Assembly: GCA_022457155.1 (NCBI GenBank)
Contig: JAJGOT010000504.1
Coordinates: 460,001-524,000 of the forward strand
DNA length: 64,000 bases
Direction: 5' to 3'
Origin: Cladopsammia gracilis
Taxonomy: Eukaryota > Cnidaria > Anthozoa > Scleractinia > Dendrophylliidae
Of the stretch, positions 31,691 through 43,800 are shown in pieces. A program made the translations under genes and the position numbers. Positions within the stretch are counted from its first letter, which is position 1, and each line of letters begins with the position of its first letter. Under the pieces are notes generated by a model. The model made no database searches. It saw only the letters and a list, made by a program, of their open reading frames with translations, and had not been told where the DNA came from.

Positions 31691-31896
31691 TGAACGAGAT
31701 ATTACGGAGACAGATACGCAATTCTCACTCGTTCCATCATCTGTAAACTTCTTTAATTCCCCCGTGTATTACGTGTTAAAAGATGATTGCTGTAATTGAA
31801 TAAGTGGCGTGGCACTAAGTAGAAACAGTCAAAGAATTGATGACCAGCTCTCGTGTAACATGTGTTATATGACAAATATACCTTTTTGATTGTCAG

Positions 31897-32234
31897 ATTA
31901 CGAAGATCCACGCCGTCCCCCACGACCCTGGCCACCCAATCGTCGAATTCCTCCTCGACGTCGTTTCGCTGGACGGCGCCCTTGGCCACCCAATCGTCAA
32001 ATCCTTTCCCGACGACGTTTTGCTGCACGACGCCCTTGGCCACCTAATCGTCGAATCCCCTCACGACGACGTTTCGCTGCAAGGTGCCCCTGGCCGCCGA
32101 ATCGCCGAATTCCTTCTCGCCAAGGTTTTGCTGCACGGGGCCCCTGGCCACCCAACCGTCGTAGGCCAGGTCCTCGCCGACGTTTTGCAGGACGTTTTCG
32201 ACGTTCTCGAAGACGTTCTCGTTGGGCAAAATAA
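31897..32234 (+). CDS. Terminal exon of an Arg/Pro-rich cationic repeat protein
   Basis: After a good acceptor (TTGATTGTCAG), a phase-1 exon encodes DYEDPRRPPRPWPPNRRIPP followed by about five copies of a roughly 21-residue unit (PWPPNRRIPSRRRFAARR, with variants). It ends in a very basic tail (RRSRRRSRWAK) and TAA/TAG-type stop, with AATAAA close behind (32229). The start DYEDP and the intron phase match the terminal exon of the gene at 33843-60158 (DYEDPSPWLFNRR), so this is a paralogous terminal exon. I did not find its upstream signal-peptide or acidic exons. It may be an orphan exon or belong to a gene whose early exons I missed. Function unknown; Pro-Arg-rich repeats are typical of some antimicrobial peptides. 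Confidence 0.65.
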
Positions 32235-33842
32235 ATATTTATATAAGTAGGGACAGTCCCTCACAATGAAATTGAATGGATATGTGTTGCCTCAAAAACA
32301 ACACTTGTTAATGTATCTTGTTAAAGTACCTTCCCGATTCTTGTAGTAGTAGTTTGCTTTAACATTGCTTCATAAATCATCGTATGTGTAATCGGCAATA
32401 ATGCGAATAATAAAATAAAGGAAAAGGGTTAAAACGAACAATTCTGATTGTTTTTGTTGCTCTTTTCTACTACCTTAAAATACACGTAATTACAATTGAT
32501 GAATTTGAAATTCCAAATTGATGTAAAGTTCCTGTATCTGGCTTGCTCACGAATGACGATTTAGCCGTGGCATATAATGTGTAGGGTATTAGTTGCATAT
32601 GAGCATGTCTTTGACGGTTGAATAATAACCAACTTGGATGAAAATGAATGGTTTACCTACCTTATAAAGCCGACTCGCCCGAGTACGTCCTGAATTGTAC
32701 TTCACTCAGTCAGATACAAAGCCATCCACATTTCCCTGAAGTTTCTTGCTTAGCTCTAGAGAATGATGTATTCTCTGTATAATCAGACATGTGTAACGTA
32801 CTTGAAATCCTGCTTTGAAATCTTGAATTGTCACATTATAATACCGTTTCAATCCGATGTTTGATTACCTGTCAGTAACTCAAACTGAACAGTCATCTTG
32901 GTCTTTGCTTCACTGACTATCTTCCAGGTTGCTATGGTAAGAAGGAAACAAAAAGTTGGCCCAGTATTTTCCAAGCATGGACGAATATTATTTGTGTTTC
33001 ATTTTGCAGACTTACCCCTTTAGCTTTATTTCTTCCTTTTTGTTATGCACACGGCTATGAAAAACATAATGTATGTTTGTCCTTACAGCGCTTATCTCCG
33101 CTCAGAGGCAAGGAAATATGCCAAAATTAGCAAAAAACCTTCAGTGTATACATACCGCCTTTAGTGTTATTATATATGAAATAAACGTTTACTCATCAAG
33201 TTGAAAAGGATTCATGTACCAAGAAACAAAATTAAAGAATTAAGGTAAAATTCCCCTTGGGTTATTTGTAAGTACAAGAAAATGATACTATCTTCATTCT
33301 GGTTTATTGAGGTTGAATAAAAATATGATCTTCGTTTCTTTTTCCACTGTACAATTATGAAATGTGTAACAACTGCCCCAGTGCAGGTTCGTGGAAAAAC
33401 GGTATATAGTTTCAGTAGTTTTAGACTCGTTTAAGCTAAGTAAAGTTATTTTTTCCTGGTCGCTAAAAATAGTGACGGCCTCATGTGAGTTTCGTTTGTT
33501 GTTTTTCGGGTGGTTTAACAATAATGTTAAGTTTAACGGTATTGTACTGTATTGTGGGTTATAATATGTCGACAGAAACCCGCAAGCGTCAGCTAAAAGT
33601 TGCCGACAATATCTACTTCCCGATACACATTTTTATAGCGACCAGTGATCGGTTGGAAAATAACTGAATCGGCGTTTTAGCTTAATATGAATTCTCTATG
33701 TGCAGTATCATGCTAGTTACAAGTATTGGTCCATGGATTTCCCAATTTTAATATGCATGCCTTCCAAAATATAGTGGATAAATGCTGGATCAGTTTAAAA
33801 CCAGGGCTCAATTAGCTTCGGAGGTCAGCTCTCCACGAAGCC
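32235..33842. other. Intergenic/promoter region of the acidic-cationic gene
   Basis: AT-rich sequence without a recognised gene. A short minus-strand frame near 33294-33521 has no domain. I see no confident TATA box immediately upstream of 33843. Confidence 0.4.
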
Positions 33843-36800
33843 ATGGGTTCAAAGCTGTGGCTGATAGCTGTTCTGCTGCTAGCAGTAAGCATTTGTTCAT
33901 GTTATGAAGGTAACTAAATATACATTGCATAGCTGAGCACATTTAGAAATAGCATCTAAACGCTGCAGTAATGTTCCCAAACCACTAAGCTTATCAATTT
34001 AACCTTTCATTATAGCACTCGAAGTGAAAAATGAAGGTAAATAGACCATTTTTCGTGCTTGATTTACATATACGTTAGATTTGAAACTTTGTTAAATTGT
34101 GTTGACTAAACACGATTACAAGACTGTTGAAAAAAAAAAAGAACAATATCAATGTATCCGACAGAGCTATAAAATTATTGAACACTATTTTTCGTAGAAA
34201 ACGTCGCTCAGAATGTTGAGGAGGACGATCTATAAAATATAATGATAAATTTACTTATTTCTTTGATATTTATTTTATTATAATTTATTTTATTGATTTC
34301 ATTCGTTCATTATTTTATGTAGATGCTCTGATGGAAGATGGAGCCATAGCAGGTAGGATGCGTCATTGCCTTTAGTACATGATACATACAGTCATGACTA
34401 GTTTTGCCCTTCTTATTCGCAAAAAGTAAAATAACAAAGGGCACGTTTTCAGTTTTAAAACCTTCTCTGACCAAAAAGTCTCTAAAGACTCTCCGAGATC
34501 ATTAAATCTGAGAAGTATATCTTCCGTTTCTTAAATCCACAATCTGTCCGGGTTTGTGCGTTTCACTTGTGGCACTTCCTCGGCCGTTAAGACTCTGTTA
34601 TGCAAATGACATCAATTGTGACATCAGATTTCATATTATCCCGCTTTTTGAGGTTGAAAATGTAAAACGCGATGTTTGATATAAATACAGTGTATCGTCT
34701 CAGTGTTGTTTAAGCTCGGTTATATTCCTTCTCTCTTCTTGGTTCCTAATATTAGCTATAAGTGAGTTATGCTTGAATGTTTTGTTGGTTTAATAGCGTC
34801 CTGACGTTTGTTGTATTGTACCAGACAGAATCACGCAATTGACAACTAAAGATTGTCGACAATATCAACTTTCCTATAAAATATTTTACAGCAACTGCAA
34901 TCATGTGGAAAATAATTGATTGCGTTGGCTATGTCTGCCAATCCTGTCTTGGCCATCCATAGTCAAAGACACTTATTTGTAGTATCACTGTACAATGATA
35001 ATAATACTAGGGAACTTTAGATCGGACTACAAGTACGAGATTGAGTACGAGTACGACTTTTCAAACCTAGTTTGTGTGTTCTTCATAACCATTTATCACA
35101 CAAATTCTATACCTAGATTTTTCTTATGTTCTGGTCAGCAACAGGAAAGAACGACAGCTCTGGGAACTTCACTGGTTTTAAATTCAAAAGTCGTACTCGT
35201 ACTCAAATCTAAAGCTCCCTCTTAATTCTTAATCTTTAATAAGAAAGCCTAGCGGTCACAAAGTAGTTTACAGAAGAGCCCTCAAGGATAGTTATTTTAA
35301 ACAAAACTGGACCATTATGTTTGGTTTTCAATTTATGTAATTGTTTCGTTTGGCTTACAAACAGCAACAAACAACAAAAAGTCTTTATTTTCAAAAACAC
35401 AGTTACATTTTAGCTGCCCGCGTTTAGCAAATGCTATTTTAATGTAAAACTAAAAATGGTGACAAATTTCCTTTAACTGTGGCTCTTTGCAGGTCAGCTT
35501 CTCTTCGGGGCCGGGTTGTTCAAAGCGCAGTTAAGCTAACCCAGGGTTAGCATCAATTTTGATTCCAGATAAATAATTAATCAATGGAGATTTTTCCAAA
35601 GTATTTTTGCCCTTTAGTTTCATCTCTGACTTGTCTTTCCATGTAACTTATAATTAGCTTTTGAAAACACTTCTAACCAAAGAAATTCAATCCTCGGTTA
35701 ACTTTTAATCCTGGGTCAGCTTTAACCGGCTTTCGAACAGCCAGGCCCGGAAGGCTAAATGTAGATAGAAATGCCATAACTATGTATTGTAATCGGAACA
35801 TTTCAGTCACTCTTAAGCCCCTAGAAAGCTGATTTTACTGACTTAATCCTATCACAGTTCTCGCAGTGGAAAAAGAAGGTAAATGTAACTTTACAATTTT
35901 TCAACTTTCATGATATCCCGATAATATAATACATGCCTCTGGTGGGAATGGAGGTCATTGTTTGTAGATTTATCTCTGGACAGAGCTATGAAATCACAGT
36001 TATCACGGTTGACATTGTTATTTTACAGAACTAATCGAAGGCTCCTATGACCTCCCTTTCCTCGAATTTTGAATGGGCAAAATATATGCGCAAACCTTAT
36101 GCATTGGTCAGCGGAATTACCAAGGGTAGTTTACAGCTGAAAGAAGGAGTGAAAATTTGCATTATTGTCCCTGTACACTATATCTTGTGATCAAAAGGAA
36201 TGAAAAAATACCGTAAACATTCGTCTCATTTTCTATCTATTTTTTAGACGCTAAGGATGAAGATGTATCAAAAGAAGGTATGCGGGTTGCATCTTTGTGT
36301 TACGCATGTGTTAATCTGCTTATGTTTTCTTTGCTGGTTGCTTAACATCGGTCAGATGCGCAATTTTATTATAATAATATAAAAAATAATATTTTAAGAG
36401 GAGGCCTTCAGTAGTGGGTGGGGAGGGAGTCAAATGCGGTTTTTTCAGATACCTAAATAAGCCGCCAAACGCCCGAGTTACCGGGCCCCCAGGCCTCATT
36501 GCATTCGATCTGGGGGCCCGGTAACTCGGGCGTTTGGCGGCTTACCAATTGAATAAACGCTTACCCTTGTATACACGATGCCTATGCTACTTTTTGCTGC
36601 TCAACTGAAGGCAAGTAATTCAAAACTCCCCTGCCCCGTCTGTCAGCGAATGGTTTGCGTGTCAACGTTTTATAATCATATGAATAAGGGTTGCCCGCCT
36701 TTTAGAAGAAACCTTCGAGTTCTTCATGAACATGAGGCGGTTTTACCACCACCGCCATCATCGGTGGTTATTCGAGATGTCCTTGCAAACTCAAACATCA

Positions 36801-39800
36801 GCCAGCATGAGCTGAATGCATGGCTTGATGAGCAAGAAAAAAAATCCTCTATAACCTTGAATGATCTTGACCCTTTACACAGGATCCGTAATGCAAGCTT
36901 TGTTGCGGATTTCATCGAAGGCAAGACACCGCTCGCAGCGTTTCGAACAGATATGCTCGGGTTTTACCAATTGAAAAAACACTTTACCTTTGTATATCAA
37001 TGATGACGACAACACAAGTGTTCTTGAACTTTCTCAAATCGAGGAACACTGGTCTAAAACAAAAGAGCGCCGACTGGGTGAGTTATCGACAAAATACTCT
37101 TGGGGCCTCCGAAATTGCAGCCTTGATCGGAGTTTCACCATTTGAAACACCAAAGAGCTTGCTTTTAAAGAAATTACAGCCAGCCGACATGCACAGCAAT
37201 ACGGCTTGTACCTGGGGCAATCTGTTCGAACCGATCGCTCGCAAATGCTTTGAACAGAAGCATTGTGTTCGAGTTTTTGCCAACAGTATATCCCTTAATC
37301 TAGCAACAGATCACTCATTATATCGAAAGATTATATGCAGCCCCGACGGCTATTATGTAGACAAAGAAAACAATGTAATTCTTTTGGAGTTCAAATGTCC
37401 TTTCAAGCGGAAAATAGCTATGACTCGAGTGCCTAGTTATTATACACCCCAGATACAAACGGGTCTTTATTTTAGCGGATCTATGGTTAATAAAGCCCTT
37501 TTCATTGATTCTTACTTCAGAATGTGTTCTCTAAACCAGATAGAGCCAAGTTCGAATCATAATAATCTTTTAAACGGCGGGAATATTTACCAGACAAAAT
37601 GTCACACAGCTCTTGCCTGGGGCATCTGCTATTTGTTTTCAAAACAAAAGCTTATACACAATCAAACTAAACTTATTGATATTGGTGCTCTTAAAAAAAC
37701 TCAGACATTTGAGCAAATAATGGCTTCAATAGCCGAGAAAGACCTATGGTGTTCTTACGGCGCGGTCAGAATGTCGTTCAGCAAAGAATACGTAGATGAA
37801 GAGTTTTTGCGTTACATCAGAATGAAAAAGGCTCTCCTTGCTCCAGATGAGGGGCCGAAGCCGGTTGCTTTCTTTGCATGGAAAATGTTGAATGTCACAG
37901 AGCTTCAAATTGTCAAGCACGAGGGATTTTTGAACAGTATTCAACCGAAGGTCGAACGATTTCACGAGAACTTGGCAAGGCTTTGCAGAAAAATACATGA
38001 AAATTTATCAAATCAAAAACACCTTGACAAAACCATACCTGGTGAAACTTTTGAAGACAACATCGGCGATGACAGTGCCATGTTAGAAGCCTTTCTTATT
38101 GAGAAAGCGGCAACTTTTACTCAAGATCTTTGAAAGCGTTGCTCCATAAATGTTTGTTTTTAATTATCATATTGTTCGACATCTGTTGTCTCAGGCAATT
38201 TACAATCGCTCGTTGTGGGTCTTCAAGCGGCGTTGTAATGTCCAGGATTTTGTAGAGCACAAACGTATAAGAGATTCTCGGAAGCCGAGCTTCTATAAGT
38301 TTGAAGATACGTTTCGTGTTATCAATTTGGTCGATAGTCAATCCAATCCTTTTGTTAATTCGTGTTAAAGCGTACCCAAACGCATAACACCGTGCCGACT
38401 GCCTTTGTCTTGGTTTGTATAAAATGTTTTGATCCGTATATGCCGGAGCATAATCCTCTAGCACTTCCACACGACCGCATTTTTTGCAATAAAGTTCACA
38501 AGAATCGCTTGATTGCAAAAATGGGCCGCCGCAAGAATAACAAGATAGAAATCTTCGGGCCCAACGTTCACGCTGCAAGGCGTTATAATGTTCTTGTAGC
38601 TATTGTTTCCCCATTTCTGCCAACCCCATATCTTCGTAGATATGGCAAAGTTTTTCCGGCAGGCACAAGCGGTGTATTTCTTTCCTATAATCACCATCAT
38701 ATAGCGAGCGAAGGATGGTAAAATTGTGTTGTTTGTCAAGTTCATTGAGCCGTGCGGTGAAGTCAGTCATGCTTAAACATTATAATTGTTTTTTCAATTT
38801 GGCGATCGTGACTTCCGGTATTTATTATGTAAAGCCTATATTTAGAAAAATACAACTTTTCGGTTATATTTGCGCATGCGTAGTTCTTTATGAGTTACCA
38901 CATGTGAAAGCACGGCAATTCGGTCGGATATAAAAGACCTGTTCGCACCATATATTATAGTAAGTCTGTAATTCGGTATAGCTCAGGGAGGTGTGGCTGG
39001 CCCCCACTGAATCCTGCTTACGGCTAATGCGATGTCAGACCAGGGGTAGTGGGGTTGCTGCGTCAGTTAGTGACCCCCTGGTGAACCAGCCCCGGCCCAA
39101 CTGATACAGGGGGGTGCTCGAACAGAGATCTCCTAGGAGAACTCGACCTCGCTCCCAGAGGCTAAATGGGAAACGACAACTCCCTTGTCCGGAGTTAAGT
39201 CCTAGCCTAGGCTAGGCAAAAACGAAACAGCCACCAGAGCACCCCCTGACGAGGGTTTTGTCCCTTTTCGTTATGTGTCACGCAATGTCACGCGTGACAG
39301 TCACGCACAATGTCACGTCATGTGTCACGCTTTGTCACGCAATTGCGTTCTTTTGTTAGATAAAGCGAGAAACCCGAATTTAGTCTTTCAAATCTGACTT
39401 GGACACAGCGGTAAGACGATTGAGTTTTTTTTTAATCTTTTCTTGTTCTTCCTTGCGGATTTCTTTTCTGATCTTGTCAAGATCTGGCGTTTGAGTTTGA
39501 GTTTGTTTGTTTTGTGAGGGTTTTGCTTCACCAGAGCGTATTTCGTTCTTAAGTTCATAATAGCTCTCAACTTCATGGAGGATTATTTTGAATTCTGAAT
39601 CGCTGATACGCTTGTCAGTTAGAGCTTTTGAAACCAGCTCAAAGACAGAGTTTCGTTTTGCAAGGGCGAGTGTGTATATTTTCTCGTGTTTAGTAATTTT
39701 TCTCTGAAGCCGCCTACTAAACAAAGTGAGGCTGGCCGCTGAAAAACCTGTCATAGCTGCCACGCCGGCAATAACCGGGCTGGCGATGAGCCCGGCTCCT

Positions 39801-40786
39801 GTCAAGGCTGTGGCGATTGTGGCTGTAGACAAGCCTGTAGAAATAAAACCAAAACTTACTGCTGTTCCGTGAACAATTGTATGTGTTCGCTTGTATTTCT
39901 TAGCAACTTGTCTGTAATGATTAGCCTCCGACTCAAGCTCCTTTTGCAAGTCAGAGATTTTTTTGAGTCTGAAGCCTTCACCGTTGGATAAGTCTGGGTA
40001 AAGCGATGGAGTTTCGCTGTATTCAGGAGCTGATGGCAACACGTTAGTCGAGCTCATCATCAGGGGTATATATATATATATAATATATTTGTTAATTGAT
40101 CTCAAGTTCAAATTCAAGGGGCATGTTATTGAAGTCAAAAAGGGCATTGTGTTCATCCCTTACAGACAGTGTTATGCTGTTTACATAATCACCAGACGAG
40201 ACGTCACGCATGTTCTGCTGTGTTGATTCATAGAAAACTTTCTCATATGGCTCACCTCGAAGATCAAATTTAGCCAAGACAGTCGAAGGCTTACCGTTGA
40301 ACAGGTTCTGTTCTTTATCAACCAGATCGCAGTGGATAAAGTAAGTGCTTGGTGATGTTAATCCTTTGACGTATGTTACTAGAAACAATACAGCTCTTAT
40401 GCCAAGTAAATTTGCCAGATTGTCACTAAACTTTACATTACTTCCATTGTGAATGACCATCGAGCCGACTGGTGTATTTATAGTAGTTGATAATTGTAAT
40501 TTTATTCTATGTTGGGTGGCTAAGTCGTTAAATTGTTTCGCTAGACTATCAATGGTGTAATGCCCTTGAAGTAATGTCACGTTTGGAGTTGATCCATTGG
40601 AGCCATTTATTGTTGTTGAAATAGTTGCCTTTTCTTTCAAATTATGCCACGAGTTGTAAAATGAACAAGAGACAAGTCTTATGTAACTCGGTTTCTGAAG
40701 CGGGTGGTCGAAGTAGATGGTGTGAGGGTTCGAAGGTGCGACGATTGTTAACACAACCATGATTGAATATATATATATTTTAAATT

Positions 40787-40826
<40 letters not shown>

Positions 40827-43800
40827 CATGTTTGGCAGACGCCCTGGCGGATTTAATCCTGGTTCAAATCTCGGTCTAGACATTGGCGGCCACGATTACG
40901 GACCCCCACCCCCGTTTTTTCCTCGTCCCCAAAATCCCCTTTATCCCCAACAGAGCAGGTATATTAGAAAAAACAGCCAACACCACCCACAGTAAATCCG
41001 CAACTTGCTTGGCTTAGTTCTCCGGAGGCTGAAAAACTCTCTACAGCTGCCAAGGCTAAGGCTATCTCAGACTTCAAAAGGCGTTTCCCGCATGCTGATA
41101 TGTCAAGATTTAAAACAGAAGTTTCTTTCGACGAAAATCACAAAGCCACAGGAGAAGTGCTTTTCATAAAGGGCCCAGGCTCCTGGGCTATGCCTTCATA
41201 CATACCGCACAAGGATTGGACACAAGCCCTGAAAGACGCCCTTGGCTTAGAGTATATTGGCGGTTTCCCTTATCAGTTAACGTTAAACCGAAACACACAA
41301 AAGCCAATCCCTGCTGTTGAATTCACCACCTCAATCGATAAAGACATGATGATTGGTTCTGTCTTGAACGACGAAGCGCAAAAGATCTATGTCACGCCAA
41401 CTGATTATTTCACAACGAAATACAGAAACATTTTCAGAGACACACAAATTTCGTTCACAACCGCGAAATATGGGAGAAAGTGGCTCGGCGGCCCGCATAT
41501 GAGTTTCTGGCCACAACAACTAAACTTTGCTCTGTGGTGTGCAACAACCGGCTGCGGGATCTCGCGTGACCTTCTGTTTGATAAGAACTCTACTCTCTCC
41601 CTAACCCCGCAGCTACGGTCATTTTACAGGTTTCACGTCTATTTCACAACAAGACGAATACTCTACAAGCTGGGTGGGGAACAGAGTGTGAGTGCTTTGC
41701 CAGACGACCCCACATTCAACCAGAAAGACAACAAGTTCAACATCGACGCATACAAGAGGATTTGCCAAGAGTTCGGTGTCGACCCAAATTCTGACTTCCG
41801 TTTCACATACGGCAAAAATCACGGTCTTGGCAATGTGTACATTTGGGTTGCATATGATGGGCCCAGTTCTACTGATTACGACTATCCTGATCCCGATCTA
41901 GCCCTGTTTGATGATGAGCGCGTCACAGACAGAAAAGACCCAAACTATCGCGCAAACGGCATAAACTTCGTTCGTAACGACCAGGGCGCTGTTAGTCAGT
42001 TCGAGCACTTTGTGCCGAATTATGCACAAGGGCTAACACAGCCAGGGCTCGCGCGTATGAACCAATCAATCGAGGCCTTTGTGTACTGCATTCTGGGTGC
42101 ACAAGCAAACACTCGCAGCAGCATTCTTGGGAATGGAGGCCGAGCATTCGAAACGCAGAGAGTATTCCTCATACTCTTAGAGGACGCCATAAGACTGAAC
42201 GACATATCTACGAGCGTACAGCATTATCAGCAGGCCATCCAAGCAACGAAAGTGTGGCTAAACTTTGTAGTGGCCCCTGGGAGCTGGCTAATGCCGTCAC
42301 GCATGGTTATCAACACAGAGAGCGTGGTGGGGTACAATAACAATCTTATGCAGGCAACGCAAGGGATGAAGCTTGGTGTTAACAATGATGTCAATCTTGC
42401 CACAAAAAAAGCCTCCCTTCGCCCCATGGACGGAGGGCCGACAAAGATTAATCCACCAAACAGCCACCCATCGAACCCGATTCACAAACAGGCGACACAG
42501 GCACAGGGCATAGCGCCAAAAGACCCAAAACCAGCCCCTGCACCCACGCCAACACCAACACCAGACCCCACACAAGAGACCAAGATCGAGCCGCATCATG
42601 TTAACAAGGCGCTCATTGGTGTGGGTGCGCTTGCTTTAGCAGGCTTTCTTGCCTGGATGAGATAATTATCTCCTGCGCTTGGTGCTCCTTTCAACCATAA
42701 AGCCTACAGCGGCAAGGATCAGCAGCCAGGCGTGCTCCCCAAGAAAGGAGATAACCTGGCCGGCTGTTTTGAAGATAAAGCTCACAATCGAACCGATCAA
42801 GCCTGGCAAGATGGAGGCAACCTTATTTCCTAGGGCTTTGAGCCCATTGCCAATAGCCTTGGTGCCGGCCTTTAAACCATTCATTGCAGCAATCGTCACA
42901 GCGCCCATGACTAGACCTGCAGCCAGAACAACCGCTTGAAGGGTCCAGCCATATTTCTTGAAGATATTTTTGACCCTTTCTCTCAAAGGCAAGGCTTCTT
43001 CTCTTTCCTGAACTTGTGTCCTTAGTCTTCCCAGCTCTTCTTCTCGCTCAGCAACTCGGGCTTCTGCAGCTTCTCTGTCAGAGGGAGAAGTGTTCTCATC
43101 CTCTATCACGCGTTTGTCTTCCTCGTTTTGTCGTACAAGCTCGGCCTCTTGTTCGTTTAACTCATCCAGCGGCTTGGTGGAGTTCAGTCTTGCTTCGACA
43201 GCATTTCTTTCTTTTGTTTTCGCAGAAAGTTGTGTTCTGAGTTTGTCAACCTTTGCCTGCTCTTGGTCTCGTTGTTTTTGTATTTTTTGAATGGCGCCTA
43301 ATTCTTTTTTCTGGTTTTCAAGATCGCCTTGAAGATTTTTCTTTAGTTGTTTTAACCGATCTAGCTCGGTTTGACTCTCAACGCTTGAACCGTGTTCCTG
43401 ATCCAGAGCGTCAATCCTAGCTTGAGTTTCTTCGATTCTTCCCCTGAGATTTTGAACCTCACTTGCTGCTTGTTGCCGTGCTACAGAAACCCTTTCCGCC
43501 TCCTTTAGTTGTTTCTCTGCCTCCTTCAATCTTTGTCTTTCTTCTCTTATAGTTGTATTGTCTTCAGAGATGATATCTTCAGCGCTTGGGCCAAGAGCCC
43601 CTTTGAATTTGTCTGTAAATGATTTAAGAAGGCCAGACCCATCTTGTTTGAAAATGGGCTTCTCGCCACCCCTTGGCCCAAAGGTAACAATTCTGCCTAT
43701 ATTTTCTGTTTTTTTACCGAAACCAATAGGGTCTAATCGGCTGAAATCCGCTCTCGGCCGGAGCCTTTTGATCCAGTCCCTAGCTTTAGCAACCATTCCT

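Noticed and set aside
39222..39256. A hammerhead ribozyme in the Polinton (GAAAC then CTGACGA)
   Set aside because: The two core pieces are in permuted order with only about 17 nt between them, too few for stems I and III, and no GAAA follows the second stem.
41100..42665. The 521-codon protein as the major capsid protein
   Set aside because: The protein at 44096-45355 matches the known capsid pattern better and lies next to the ATPase; this one ends in a membrane segment.
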